From the NCBI GenBank assembly GCA_017548545.1, contig JAFYZW010000156.1:17472-81471 (forward strand): 64,000 nt of DNA, given 5' to 3'. The notes below the pieces were generated by a model, which was not told where the DNA came from, did no database searches, and worked only from the letters and a program-made list of their open reading frames with translations. Source of the stretch: Bacteroidales bacterium (lineage in GTDB: Bacteria; Bacteroidota; Bacteroidia; Bacteroidales; UBA3663). Positions 18,246 to 26,761 of this stretch are shown here, in pieces. Each line of letters starts with the position of its first letter. Position 1 is the first letter of the stretch. A program made the position numbers and the translations under genes.

Positions 18246-19318
18246 TCCTGTTTTGTAAAGAAATACTTGATTCTGCTGAAAAGCGACTGTCGATTATCCT
18301 CCGTAGGCGTGCAATTCTTGCTGTTTGTCAATTTCTCGATTGCCTTGCGTTCGTCGGAATTGAGTTTCTCGGGCACATAGACAAGGATATTGACAATCAA
18401 GTCGCCAATGACTCCTGTATCCTTCGAAGGAAGACCTTTGCCCTTCAGACGCAGCATCTTGCCTGGTTGTGTGCCAGCTGGCACATTGATTCTCACACGA
18501 CCGTTAAGGGTCGGTATCTCAACGGGACCACCAAGAGCCGCAACCGGGAATGAAATAAGACAGTTGTAAACCAAATCCTCATGATCACGAAGTAACTCAG
18601 GATGAGGTATCTCCTCGATATTGACAATTAAGTCGCCAGGGATTCCCTTACCGCCAGGAGCTGCATTTCCTTTGCCTTTGGCCTTGAACTTCTGACCTTC
18701 CATGACGCCTTTAGGTAATTGAATCGGTATAACTTCTTCAATCTGACGTACAGTGCCACTTTCATCAGAAACAGAATGTTTAATTTTTACTTGTTTATTA
18801 ACACCATTCATAACATCATCGAGCGATACACGCAACGTGATATTGATGTCCTGGCCTTTGACCTCTTGTTGGAAGGGATTGAATCCAGAACCATCACCTC
18901 CAAAGCCAAAACCAAAACCACCGAATGGATTATCAGTAGTGGAGTATGTATATCTTCCAGTACGAGTGCGAGTCTTTGCACTTCCACCAAAGAATTCCCT
19001 GAAGATCTCGAAAGGATCGAAATCCATTCCGTCGAAACCATATCCTCCAGCGTTTCCGCCGCCTCCACCGAAGCCTCCGTTCATGCCTGCATGTCCGAAC
19101 TGGTCATAGCGAGCGCGTTTTTGTTCATCACTGAGTACAGCGTATGCTTCGCCGATCTCCTTGAAGTTCTGCTCAGCGGTCTTTTTCTCAGCCTCACTCG
19201 CCTGCTGCCATTTGTCTGGATGCCATTTGAGCGCAAGCTTGCGATAAGCTTTCTTGATATCGTCGGCTGAAGCCCCCTTTTGGAGGCCCAGCACCTCATA
19301 ATAGTCTCTCTTTGCCAT
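18242..19318 (-). CDS. dnaJ: DnaJ-type co-chaperone without zinc finger
   Basis: This 358-aa J-protein stimulates DnaK ATPase. The J domain (1-70) has HPD at 33-35. A long Gly/Phe-rich region follows (about 75-150, including [12 protein letters not shown] and [12 protein letters not shown]), then two C-terminal beta-sandwich substrate domains (about 165-330) with [14 protein letters not shown] and [16 protein letters not shown]. No CxxCxGxG motif is present anywhere, so the zinc-binding domain of canonical DnaJ is absent. The protein is therefore CbpA/DnaJB-like (class B), yet it occupies the classical grpE-dnaJ locus, 26 bp after grpE. Confidence 0.93.
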   Translation of the reverse strand: MAKRDYYEVLGLQKGASADDIKKAYRKLALKWHPDKWQQASEAEKKTAEQNFKEIGEAYAVLSDEQKRARYDQFGHAGMNGGFGGGGGNAGGYGFDGMDFDPFEIFREFFGGSAKTRTRTGRYTYSTTDNPFGGFGFGFGGDGSGFNPFQQEVKGQDINITLRVSLDDVMNGVNKQVKIKHSVSDESGTVRQIEEVIPIQLPKGVMEGQKFKAKGKGNAAPGGKGIPGDLIVNIEEIPHPELLRDHEDLVYNCLISFPVAALGGPVEIPTLNGRVRINVPAGTQPGKMLRLKGKGLPSKDTGVIGDLIVNILVYVPEKLNSDERKAIEKLTNSKNCTPTEDNRQSLFSRIKYFFTKQE

Positions 19319-19344
19319 AATCAGTCATTTTCTCCTATAAAAAA

Positions 19345-19932
19345 TTATTGACCTACAACTACTTTCGCATAACGAACAACCTTGTCATAAAGCTTATAAC
19401 CCTTCGTCGGACAATCGACAATCTTTCCTTTAAGTGAAGGATCGGGTGCAGGAAACATGGTGATGGCTTCATGGATCTTGTCGTCGAAGTCATCTCCTGG
19501 ATTAGCGGGAATAACGGTGACCTGCTGTTGTTTAAGGAAGCCTTGAAACTTCTGCATAATCAACGCGACTCCTTCTTTCACGCTTTCGATATCTTCTGCT
19601 TTATCGATATGTTGCATGGCACGTTCCAGATCATCAAGGACAGGTAAAAGAGCTTCAATGGCCTTTTGACTACCATATTTGATCAAGTCTGCCTTTTCTT
19701 GAATGGTACGCTTACGATAATTGTCAAACTCTGCGGCACGATAGAGTGCATCCTTTTGTAGTTTTTCAATCTGAGCTTCTAGATCAGCAATACGTTGTTC
19801 TGGAGATGGCTCAGACTGTTCCACTTCATCAGGTTGATTTGCTTCTTGTGCAACAGATTCGTTCTCTTGCTCAACAACAGTTTCATTGTTCTCCAACTGT
19901 TCGTTTTCGAACTTTTCTTCATTCTCTTCCAT
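19345..19932 (-). CDS. grpE: nucleotide exchange factor GrpE
   Basis: This 195-aa cytoplasmic protein releases ADP from DnaK. The N-terminal 55 residues are acidic and Glu/Gln-rich, followed by the long dimerisation helix (AQIEKLQKDALYRAAEFDNYRKRT) and the beta-rich head with VIPANPGDDFDDKIHEAITMF and the conserved end CPTKGYKLYDKVVRYAKVVVGQ. It is the first gene of the grpE-dnaJ-TSCPD operon. I saw no CIRCE element upstream, which fits Bacteroidota. The divergent ispE gene starts 184 bp away. Confidence 0.96.
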   Translation of the reverse strand: MEENEEKFENEQLENNETVVEQENESVAQEANQPDEVEQSEPSPEQRIADLEAQIEKLQKDALYRAAEFDNYRKRTIQEKADLIKYGSQKAIEALLPVLDDLERAMQHIDKAEDIESVKEGVALIMQKFQGFLKQQQVTVIPANPGDDFDDKIHEAITMFPAPDPSLKGKIVDCPTKGYKLYDKVVRYAKVVVGQ

Positions 19933-20063
19933 AATATATATAGTTTTTGTAAATAATCGTTTTCAATAATATAGCAAAAACTATGCCATGACATTTTTTC
20001 AAATTATTTACAAAAAATATCTTTTTTTTAGCCTAAAGGTTTTATTTATTCCAAATTAATAGT

Positions 20064-20071
20064 TATATTTG
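20064..20071 (+). promoter_or_regulatory. -7 box of ispE
   Basis: TATATTTG followed by CAGCGC matches TAnnTTTG, 45 bp before the ispE ATG at 20117. The -33 region is T-rich but has no exact TTTG. Confidence 0.55.
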
Positions 20072-20116
20072 CAGCGCATTTTTGTCACACTACCTCTATA
20101 TACATTTATAATATAT

Positions 20117-21016
20117 ATGATACTCTTTCCAGAAGCCAAGATCAACATAGGTCTGAACGTAATCCGTCGTCGGGAGGATGGTTACCATATCCTTCAGACT
20201 CTATTCTATCCTATCGATTGGTGCGATGCTCTTGAAATAATTCCTATGTCTGAAAGAGCAGAATCACACTTCATAAATACCAAAGATAATAGAATCCATT
20301 GGTATCAAACGGGTATAACTGTCGATTGCGATCCCGAGCAGAATCTTTGTGTGAAAGCATACAGATTATTACAAGAATTATTTCCCGAACTACCACCAGT
20401 TGAGATGCATCTTGAGAAACAAATACCATTTGGAGCTGGTTTAGGTGGTGGATCGTCCGATGGTTCTCATACTTTACTATTGCTTCGAGAATTGTTCAAA
20501 TTGCAAGTTTCAGATGAAGACCTCGAATCAATGGCAGCTCGTTTGGGTGCCGACTGTGCCTTCTTCTGTCGGTGTGGCAATAGACTGAATACAGCAAGCA
20601 ACCATGGGACGATGCAGGCACAATACTGCGAAGGAATTGGCCATGAACTTGTTCCACACACCTTATCCCTAAAGGGTAAGTATTTCGTTATCGTCAAACC
20701 TCCTTTCGGCGTGAGCACAAGAGAAGCATATAGCGGAGTTCATCCCAAATATCCCGTAGAATCCCTTGATAAGATTCTGAATCGAACGATATACAAATGG
20801 AAGGATTGTATCCACAACGATTTCGAGGAATCAGTTTTCCCTCTCTATCCTCAACTAGGCGAGATAAAACAATCACTCTATGACAAAGGAGCCATCTATT
20901 CCAGTATGTCTGGATCGGGCTCTGCACTGTTCGGAATATTTGAAGATGAGCAACCCGATTGCACAACCTGGTTTGACAAGGAATATATCGTTCGAGGGCA
21001 CTGTGCATTAGTGTAA
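20117..21016 (+). CDS. ispE: 4-diphosphocytidyl-2-C-methyl-D-erythritol kinase
   Basis: This 299-aa GHMP-family kinase phosphorylates CDP-ME in the non-mevalonate (MEP) isoprenoid pathway. Motifs are FPEAKINIGLNVIRRREDGYH at the N-terminus (substrate site), the ATP-binding glycine loop KQIPFGAGLGGGSSDG (about residues 100-116), and the C-terminal GHMP motif YSSMSGSGSALFG. I chose the ATG at 20117 because the conserved FPEAKINIGL follows it directly. Codons upstream in the same frame would start before the -7 box. It is monocistronic on the + strand. Confidence 0.96.
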   Translation: MILFPEAKINIGLNVIRRREDGYHILQTLFYPIDWCDALEIIPMSERAESHFINTKDNRIHWYQTGITVDCDPEQNLCVKAYRLLQELFPELPPVEMHLEKQIPFGAGLGGGSSDGSHTLLLLRELFKLQVSDEDLESMAARLGADCAFFCRCGNRLNTASNHGTMQAQYCEGIGHELVPHTLSLKGKYFVIVKPPFGVSTREAYSGVHPKYPVESLDKILNRTIYKWKDCIHNDFEESVFPLYPQLGEIKQSLYDKGAIYSSMSGSGSALFGIFEDEQPDCTTWFDKEYIVRGHCALV

Positions 21017-21092
21017 ACGATTGCCTAAAAATAGTCAATGAATGTAATTTTATGCAATTTTTTTGTTTATTGCACATTTTTTTAAGAAAAAA

Positions 21093-21124
21093 TTTGGAGT
21101 ATATCGTGAAAACGATTATCTTTG
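21093..21124 (+). promoter_or_regulatory. promoter of the LacI-kduD unit with internal dyad
   Basis: TTTG (21093-21096), 20 bp, then TATCTTTG (21117-21124) is an exact Bacteroidota promoter. The spacer contains ATCGT-GAAA-ACGAT (21103-21116), an inverted repeat ending at the -7 box, so it is a candidate operator for the LacI-family protein encoded just downstream. Confidence 0.75.
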
Positions 21125-21173
21125 CACCCGTTCAATAATTTATAAAAAGCACTCATCACCTATCATATTCAAT

Positions 21174-22196
21174 ATGGGCGAAAAAGGAAAAGTCACTATT
21201 TACGACCTGGCACAAAGACTCCATACAACGGCTTCAACGGTTTCTCGAGCCTTGCAGAACAATCCTCGTATCAGTCTTAAAACCCGCGAAGCAGTGCAGA
21301 AGCTGGCCAAGGAATTAAACTACATTCCAGATCCAATAGCACACCACCTACGCACAGGTAAAGGTAATGTACTTGGCATCATAGTTCCACGTATTGACCG
21401 AAACTTCTTTGCAACCATCATTTCTTCGTTCCAAAACCAAGCACAAAAGCACGGGTTCCAGGTCATCATTGCCGCCAGTGGCGAGAGTGAAGAACAGGAG
21501 GCCAATGCCATCAAGGCAATGATAGCGAAGAAAGTGGATGGTGTCGCTGTCTCATTATCAACAGAGACAGAGGACCCTGTCTATGCTGAAATGCTTTCAC
21601 AACACAAAATTCCACTCGTATATTTCGATCGCTTACCAAAAAATATCCAGGATTGCGATTCGGTGTGCAATGACAATTATCAAATTGGCTATGATGCAGT
21701 TGTTCAGTTATATAAACTAGGATGCCGTAAAATCTGCCATTTTGCCGGGCCGTTTGTTCAACCCTCTTACGCAGACCGCTACAATGGTTATCGCAAGGCT
21801 CTTGAAGACTATGGTTTACCTTTCCGTGACGAATGGCTCTTCCAAAGTTCTATCACCATAGAAGCCGGCACCGAAGCCGCACAACGTATCCTTCAAATGG
21901 AAGATCGTCCTGATGGCATTTTCTCGGCAGGTGATTTTCCTGCCATTACTGCGCTCGACATTTTCCGTCGCAAGGGCATCAAAGTACCAGATGAAATCGC
22001 CATCATCGGTGTTGCTAATGAACCATTCGACAACTACTTATCTACTCCTTTAGCTTCGTTCGATCTACATCAGCAGCGCATCGGAGAGATGGCTGCTAAA
22101 CTTCTTCTCTCCCATCTCGGGGAGATACCCGACATGAAGCATCCATCCCATCTCATTGTTAATCACAATCTGATTCTTCGCGATTCGGCAATATAA
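21174..22196 (+). CDS. LacI-family transcriptional regulator
   Basis: This is a 340-aa cytoplasmic repressor/activator. The N-terminal helix-turn-helix (VTIYDLAQRLHTTASTVSRAL, residues 7-27, with hinge NYIPDPIAHHLRTGK) is followed by a periplasmic-binding-protein-like effector domain (GNVLGIIVPRIDRNFF, RPDGIFSAGDFPAITALDIF). It is followed after 30 bp by the kduD-like dehydrogenase, so it probably senses a pectin or uronate intermediate and controls that gene and itself. A dyad within its own promoter supports autoregulation. I chose the ATG at 21174; upstream codons lie in the leader behind the promoter. Confidence 0.92.
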   Translation: MGEKGKVTIYDLAQRLHTTASTVSRALQNNPRISLKTREAVQKLAKELNYIPDPIAHHLRTGKGNVLGIIVPRIDRNFFATIISSFQNQAQKHGFQVIIAASGESEEQEANAIKAMIAKKVDGVAVSLSTETEDPVYAEMLSQHKIPLVYFDRLPKNIQDCDSVCNDNYQIGYDAVVQLYKLGCRKICHFAGPFVQPSYADRYNGYRKALEDYGLPFRDEWLFQSSITIEAGTEAAQRILQMEDRPDGIFSAGDFPAITALDIFRRKGIKVPDEIAIIGVANEPFDNYLSTPLASFDLHQQRIGEMAAKLLLSHLGEIPDMKHPSHLIVNHNLILRDSAI

Positions 22197-22226
22197 AAAA
22201 TCCTCTAACCATAAATTTTTAACAAC

Positions 22227-23036
22227 ATGACAAGTTTGAAAGATTTCTCATTGGAAGGTAAGAACGCATGGATCACTGGTGCATCTTACGGTATCGGATT
22301 CAACATCGCCAAGGCTTTCGTCGCTGCCGGTGTTAAAACCATTATCTTCAACGACATCAACGAAGCTGCTCTCGAACGCGGTTTGAACAACTACAAGGAG
22401 GCTGGCATCAGTAACGTGAAGGGCTACGTTTGCAATGTCACCGATGAAGTAGCTGTAGCCGAGCTCGTCAAGAAGATTCATGAAGAAGTGGGCCAGATCG
22501 ATATCCTCGTCAACAATGCCGGTATCATCAAGCGTATCCCCATGCATGAGATGAAGCGCAGCGAGTTCCAGGCAGTCATCGACGTTGACCTTGTGGCTCC
22601 CTATATCTGTGCAGCTGCCGTTATCCCCGAGATGATGGAGCGCAAGGAAGGCAAGATCATCAACATCTGCTCGATGATGTCCGAGCTCGGCCGTGAGACC
22701 GTCAGCGCCTACGCTGCAGCCAAGGGCGGTCTGAAGATGCTCACTCGCAACATCTGCTCCGAGTACGGCGAGTACAACATTCAGTGCAACGGCATTGGCC
22801 CTGGGTACATAGCTACCCCACAGACTGCACCTCTTCGCGAGCGCCAGCCCGACGGCAGCCGTCACCCATTCGACAGTTTCATTTGCGCCAAGACTCCCGC
22901 AGGTCGTTGGCTCGATCCAGAGGAACTGGGCGGCCCCGCCGTCTTCCTCGCTTCGCATGCTTCCGACGCTGTCAACGGGCACGTCCTCTATGTCGATGGC
23001 GGCATCCTTGCATACATTGGTAAGCAGCCAAAGTAA
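22227..23036 (+). CDS. kduD: SDR dehydrogenase, KduD / gluconate 5-dehydrogenase type
   Basis: This 269-aa short-chain dehydrogenase has the NAD(P)-binding loop TGASYGIGFNIA (about residues 17-28), the structural motif NNAGI, catalytic Ser in NICSMMSELG, and YAAAKGG (Tyr, Lys). C-terminal ASDAVNGHVLYVDGG is typical of the family. Homologues in Bacteroidota act as 2-dehydro-3-deoxy-D-gluconate 5-dehydrogenase (interconverting DKI and KDG in pectin and uronate catabolism) or as 5-keto-gluconate reductase. The linked LacI regulator, the pectinolytic genes nearby and the absence of kduI in view leave the first role likely but not certain. A terminator follows. Confidence 0.85.
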   Translation: MTSLKDFSLEGKNAWITGASYGIGFNIAKAFVAAGVKTIIFNDINEAALERGLNNYKEAGISNVKGYVCNVTDEVAVAELVKKIHEEVGQIDILVNNAGIIKRIPMHEMKRSEFQAVIDVDLVAPYICAAAVIPEMMERKEGKIINICSMMSELGRETVSAYAAAKGGLKMLTRNICSEYGEYNIQCNGIGPGYIATPQTAPLRERQPDGSRHPFDSFICAKTPAGRWLDPEELGGPAVFLASHASDAVNGHVLYVDGGILAYIGKQPK

Positions 23037-23062
23037 ACCTATTTTGCCAAGTAAAAGTATCA

Positions 23063-23093
23063 AACCCTACTGCAACCATTCAGCAGTGGGGTT
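23063..23093 (+). terminator. terminator after kduD
   Basis: AACCCTACTGC (23063-23073) pairs with GCAGTGGGGTT (23083-23093) with one G-T wobble, followed by CTTTTGTTT. Confidence 0.85.
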
Positions 23094-23120
23094 CTTTTGT
23101 TTAAATAAAACAAAACTGAT

Positions 23121-23150
23121 TTTGAATTTAAATATTTTTCACTATCTTTG
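23121..23150 (+). promoter_or_regulatory. promoter of the nqr operon
   Basis: TTTG (23121-23124), 18 bp, then TATCTTTG (23143-23150), followed by CAAGCG. This closely matches the Bacteroidota housekeeping promoter, 64 bp before the nqrA start. Confidence 0.8.
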
Positions 23151-23213
23151 CAAGCGTATAAATCATTTTTGAAAAACATTACACAACCAACAATCAAATA
23201 AACATCATTTTTA

Positions 23214-24569
23214 ATGGCAAATGTTATTAAGCTCAAAAAAGGCTTGAACATCAACCTGGAAGGCACGCCCGAAGAGAAATTCGTGAGTGTCAAGGAGGCC
23301 AAGAAGGTCACCCTTGTTCCCGACGACTTCGTAATGTGCACCCCCAAGATTGTGCTCAAAGCCGGTGATGCTGTTAAGGCTGGAGACGAAGTTTTCCATG
23401 ACAAGCAGTATCCAGAGATTAAGTTCGTGAGCCCTGTGAGCGGCACCCTAGAGGAGGTCGTTCGCGGTGACCGACGCAAAGTGCTTGGCATCGTCATTTC
23501 GAACGATGGCAAGGACACCAGTGCAAAACTGCCTATCGTTGATCCCAAGACTGCTACAGTCGATGAGGTCAAGCAAGCGATGCTCGATGGTGGCGTATGG
23601 CCGTTCCTCACACAGCGTCCCTACGGCGTTCTCGCCAATCCTTCCCTGCGTCCACGGGACATTTTCGTGACCGCACTCAACACCGCCCCCCTTGCCCCTA
23701 GCTTCGATCTTATCGTCAAGGGACAGGAGGCCGACTTTGAGACTGGTCTCGCCGCTCTCGCTAAGCTCAGTGCAGGCAAGGTTTATGTAGGCGCCGCTGC
23801 ATCTACCGCCATTCCTGCAGTAGCAGGAGTGGAAAAGGTGACTGTGGAAGGTCCGCATCCTGCCGGCAATGTCGGCGTCCAGATCAACAACTTCAAGCCC
23901 ATCAACAAGGGCGAGATCGTCTGGACCGCCAATGCACAGGACGTGATCGTCATCGGACGTATCCTCAATGGCAAGTGCGATTTCAAGCGCATCATCAGCA
24001 TTGCTGGCTCAGAGGTCGTTGCTCCCGCTTACGCCAAGGTACAGGCAGGCCAGTCACTGGCCGACATCCTTGACGGCAAGGTGAAGCATGTCGAGTACAA
24101 GCAGCGTGTCATCAACGGTGACGTCCTGACCGGTGTAGCAACAGGTCTTGCAGGATCGCTCAACTTCAAGGGACAGACCATAACCGTCATTCCTGAAGGC
24201 GACACCACCGACGAGATTTTCGGCTGGATCACTCCGGGTCTCACCCGTTACTCCACTTCCAACACAGGTCTTGCCGGCCTGTTCGGACTTTTCAAGTCGA
24301 AGAAGTGGAAGCTCGACGCCCGCCTGAAGGGTGGCCCGCGTGCCCTCATCGTCAGCGGTGACTGGGAGCGTGTATTCCCGATGGACATCTATCCAGAGCA
24401 CCTCTACAAGGCTGTCCTGGCCTACGACATCGACAAGATGGAGCAGCTTGGCATTTACGAGGTACTGCCTGAGGACTTCGCTCTTTGTGAGTTTGTTGAC
24501 GTCTCGAAGAATCCTGTGCAGCAGGTTATCGCCGACGGTCTGGTTAAGCTTCGCAAGGAGATGGAATAA
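23214..24569 (+). CDS. nqrA: Na+-translocating NADH:quinone reductase subunit A
   Basis: This is the 451-aa cytoplasmic/peripheral subunit of the Na+-pumping NADH:ubiquinone (here menaquinone) reductase. NqrA lies near the quinone site and holds no cofactor of its own. The N-terminus MANVIKLKKGLNINLEGTP and the stretch FVSPVSGTLEEVVRGDRRK are typical, as are TQRPYGVLANPSLRPRDIF and GDWERVFPMDIYPEHL. The length matches Bacteroides NqrA. It is the first of six genes, preceded by a clear promoter and an upstream terminator that isolates it from kduD. Third-position GC is visibly higher than in the neighbouring genes, as in the rest of the operon. Confidence 0.97.
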   Translation: MANVIKLKKGLNINLEGTPEEKFVSVKEAKKVTLVPDDFVMCTPKIVLKAGDAVKAGDEVFHDKQYPEIKFVSPVSGTLEEVVRGDRRKVLGIVISNDGKDTSAKLPIVDPKTATVDEVKQAMLDGGVWPFLTQRPYGVLANPSLRPRDIFVTALNTAPLAPSFDLIVKGQEADFETGLAALAKLSAGKVYVGAAASTAIPAVAGVEKVTVEGPHPAGNVGVQINNFKPINKGEIVWTANAQDVIVIGRILNGKCDFKRIISIAGSEVVAPAYAKVQAGQSLADILDGKVKHVEYKQRVINGDVLTGVATGLAGSLNFKGQTITVIPEGDTTDEIFGWITPGLTRYSTSNTGLAGLFGLFKSKKWKLDARLKGGPRALIVSGDWERVFPMDIYPEHLYKAVLAYDIDKMEQLGIYEVLPEDFALCEFVDVSKNPVQQVIADGLVKLRKEME

Positions 24570-24599
24570 TTGTCAAACTGTAAATTATCCGATTGTCCA

Positions 24600-25772
24600 A
24601 TGAAACTGAACGATTATATCAACGAAAAGATTGACCCCCTGTTCCAAAAGGGTGGCAAGTATGAGAAGTTCTGGTCAATCTATGACAGCTTCCATACCTT
24701 CCTCTTCGTTCCACGCCACACCGCTGCCCGCAAGGGTGTGCAGGTTCACGACTCGGTCGATTCCAAGCGTGTCATCATGATGGTGATCCTTGCCCTGATG
24801 CCCGCTCTGCTCGTCGGCATGTGGAACGTAGGTTATCAGCACGACCTGGCCCTCGGCATCAACGACGGCTGGTTCATGCAGTTCCTCTATGGCCTCGTAG
24901 CTTTCCTGCCCAAGGTTGTCGTTAGCTATGTGGTTGGTCTGGGTATCGAAATGACCGTTGCCTGCATCAAGCGCGAAGAGGTGGCCGAAGGCTTCCTTGC
25001 CACCGGTCTTCTCATCCCGATGATCGTGCCCGTCAACACTCCTCTCTGGATGATTGCCGTAGCTACCGCTTTCTCGGTGATCTTCGCCAAGGAGATCTTC
25101 GGCGGCACAGGCATGAACATCTTCAACCCCGCATTGATCACCCGCGCCTTCCTGTTCTTCGCTTATCCGAAGGCTATGTCGGGCGACGAGGTGTTCGTAC
25201 GCACCGGTTCTGCACTCTGCAACTCTCCCATCGAGGGCACTGCAGTGGTTGATGGCTTCTCGGGCGCTACCCCATTGGCAGCCGTTGCCGATGGCACGTT
25301 CGATCCTGCCACCTATTCCACGCTCGATGCGTTCCTCGGTTGCATCCCCGGTTCGATTGCCGAAACCTCTACCCTCGCAATCCTCCTCGGTGCATGTCTG
25401 CTCCTGCTGACCCGCGTGGCCTCCTGGCGCATCATGCTCTCCGTATTCGTCGGTGGTGCTGTGATGTCTGCCATCATCGCTGCCTTCTCCGAGTCAGCAC
25501 CCACTGTTGCCCAGCAGCTCTGCCTCGGCGGCTTTGCCTTTGCAGCAGTCTTCATGGCTACCGACCCGGTTACAGGTTGCCGCACCAATACCGGCAAGTA
25601 CATCTACGGCTTGTTCATTGGTGTGATGGCCATTCTGATCCGAATGTTCAATACGGGCTATCCCGAAGGCGCTATGATGGCTGTCCTCCTCGGCAATGCC
25701 TGTGCTCCTCTCATCGATTACTGTGTTGTAAATTCTAATATTTCAAAGCGTGCAAAACGCGTAAATGCATAA
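24600..25772 (+). CDS. nqrB: Na+-NQR subunit B
   Basis: This 390-aa integral membrane subunit carries covalent FMN and, by family knowledge, riboflavin, and forms part of the sodium path. The FMN attachment site is FSGATPLAA with Thr224. About ten hydrophobic helices follow a cytoplasmic N-terminal arm (KPLFQKGGKYEKFW-like region and FVPRHTAARKGVQVHDSVD). I chose the ATG at 24600, where the conserved MKLNDYINEKIDPLF begins. The 30-bp gap from nqrA contains a degenerate form of the AATTGTT heptamer repeat. It is followed at once by nqrC (4 bp). Confidence 0.96.
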   Translation: MKLNDYINEKIDPLFQKGGKYEKFWSIYDSFHTFLFVPRHTAARKGVQVHDSVDSKRVIMMVILALMPALLVGMWNVGYQHDLALGINDGWFMQFLYGLVAFLPKVVVSYVVGLGIEMTVACIKREEVAEGFLATGLLIPMIVPVNTPLWMIAVATAFSVIFAKEIFGGTGMNIFNPALITRAFLFFAYPKAMSGDEVFVRTGSALCNSPIEGTAVVDGFSGATPLAAVADGTFDPATYSTLDAFLGCIPGSIAETSTLAILLGACLLLLTRVASWRIMLSVFVGGAVMSAIIAAFSESAPTVAQQLCLGGFAFAAVFMATDPVTGCRTNTGKYIYGLFIGVMAILIRMFNTGYPEGAMMAVLLGNACAPLIDYCVVNSNISKRAKRVNA

Positions 25773-25776
25773 GACT

Positions 25777-26694
25777 ATGAATCGTAATTCAAATGTTTAT
25801 ACTGTCATCTACGCAACCGTTTTGACAGTATTGGTAGCCATCCTGCTTTCTGCAGCCGCCTTGGGTCTCAAGGACAAGCAGAAAGCCAACATGGACAACG
25901 AGAAGAAGCAGCAGATCCTGCAGTCCGTAGCCACCAAGTTGGGCAAGGCTGTAACGTTCGAGAATGCTGCCGACCTCTGGAAGGAGCTCAACATGGACGA
26001 CGCCATGTTCTGCGTCAACACCAAGGGTGAGAAGGTCGAAGGACAGACCGCTTTCGACATTGCTTCCAAGATTCTCTTCGACAAGGGCAAGATCAAGGAA
26101 GATGCTACGCTGCCCGTCTATGTAGCCAACATCGAAGGCGTACCCTACCGCATCGTGAGCCTCTATGGTGCAGGTCTGTGGGGACCCATCTGGGGTTATC
26201 TTTCAGTCGATCCCGAAGGCAAGGTGGCCGGTGTATCCTTCGACCACGAGTCTGAGACCGCTGGCCTCGGTGCCAAGATCAAGGACGATCCCGCCTTCGC
26301 TGAGGCCTTCATCGGCAAGAGCCTCTTCACCGATGGCAAGTTCACTTCTGTCTCTGTCACCAAGGCCGGCAAGCCTGCCAACCATGGCGGCGAGAAGGTC
26401 GATGCCATCACGGGTGCCACCAAGACATCCGACTATGTAGGCGACATGATTTGGGAATCCTTGCTGGGCTATGTTCCATTCCTCCAGGGCGCTACCTCTC
26501 CTGCCGGCGGCTGCAAGAAGCATGAAGGCTGCAAGAAGCATGAAGGCTGCGAGAAGCCCTGTGATATGGAAGGTTGCCAGAAGGAAGCCTGCACCCCCGA
26601 AGCCTGTGGCAAGCCGGAGTGCAAGGCCCAATGTGGCGAAAAGGCCGAATGCGCCGACAAAGCTGAGTGTGATGCCTGCAAAAAGGCTGAGTAA
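25777..26694 (+). CDS. nqrC: Na+-NQR subunit C with cysteine-rich C-terminal tail
   Basis: NqrC has one N-terminal transmembrane helix (about 8-31) and a periplasmic FMN domain. The covalent FMN site is ITGATKTS with Thr215 as acceptor, and the domain ends near residue 236 (WESLLGYVPFLQG). About 58 extra residues follow, with 12 cysteines between 246 and 301, mostly as GCKKHE and (E/A)xC units, including an 18-bp tandem DNA repeat. Ordinary NqrC proteins (roughly 230-260 aa) end just after the FMN domain. The tail would face the periplasm and resembles a metal-binding or disulfide-rich module; its function is unknown. ATG 25777 (MNRNSN) matches the usual N-terminus; ATG 25765 would overlap nqrB. 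Confidence 0.94.
   Translation: MNRNSNVYTVIYATVLTVLVAILLSAAALGLKDKQKANMDNEKKQQILQSVATKLGKAVTFENAADLWKELNMDDAMFCVNTKGEKVEGQTAFDIASKILFDKGKIKEDATLPVYVANIEGVPYRIVSLYGAGLWGPIWGYLSVDPEGKVAGVSFDHESETAGLGAKIKDDPAFAEAFIGKSLFTDGKFTSVSVTKAGKPANHGGEKVDAITGATKTSDYVGDMIWESLLGYVPFLQGATSPAGGCKKHEGCKKHEGCEKPCDMEGCQKEACTPEACGKPECKAQCGEKAECADKAECDACKKAE
26509..26556 (+). repeat. 18-bp tandem repeat within nqrC
   Basis: GGCTGCAAGAAGCATGAA occurs at 26509-26526 and 26527-26544, with a partial third copy (GGCTGCGAGAAG) from 26545. It encodes repeated GCKKHE in the cysteine-rich tail and suggests the tail grew by replication slippage. Confidence 0.95.
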
Positions 26695-26755
26695 TTGTCA
26701 ATTGTTAGTTATCGATTGTCAATTGTAAAAAATTAATTGTTAATTGTTAATTGTA
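26694..26755. repeat. AT-rich repeats in the nqrC-nqrD gap
   Basis: ATTGTCAATTGT occurs at 26694-26705 and again at 26715-26726. It is followed by three copies of a 7-bp unit, AATTGTT, at 26735, 26742 and 26749. The gap of 67 bp is the largest within the otherwise tight nqr operon. The same heptamer, inverted, precedes coaD. Confidence 0.85.
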
Positions 26756-26761
26756 ACAGTT

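Noticed and set aside
25765..25776. Earlier ATG for nqrC at 25765
   Set aside because: It would overlap the end of nqrB and add MHKT before the conserved MNRNSN start; the ATG at 25777 fits the family better.
26694..26755. The nqrC-nqrD repeats as the trace of an insertion sequence or attachment site
   Set aside because: No transposase or integrase is near, no target duplication is visible, and related heptamers occur in other gaps.
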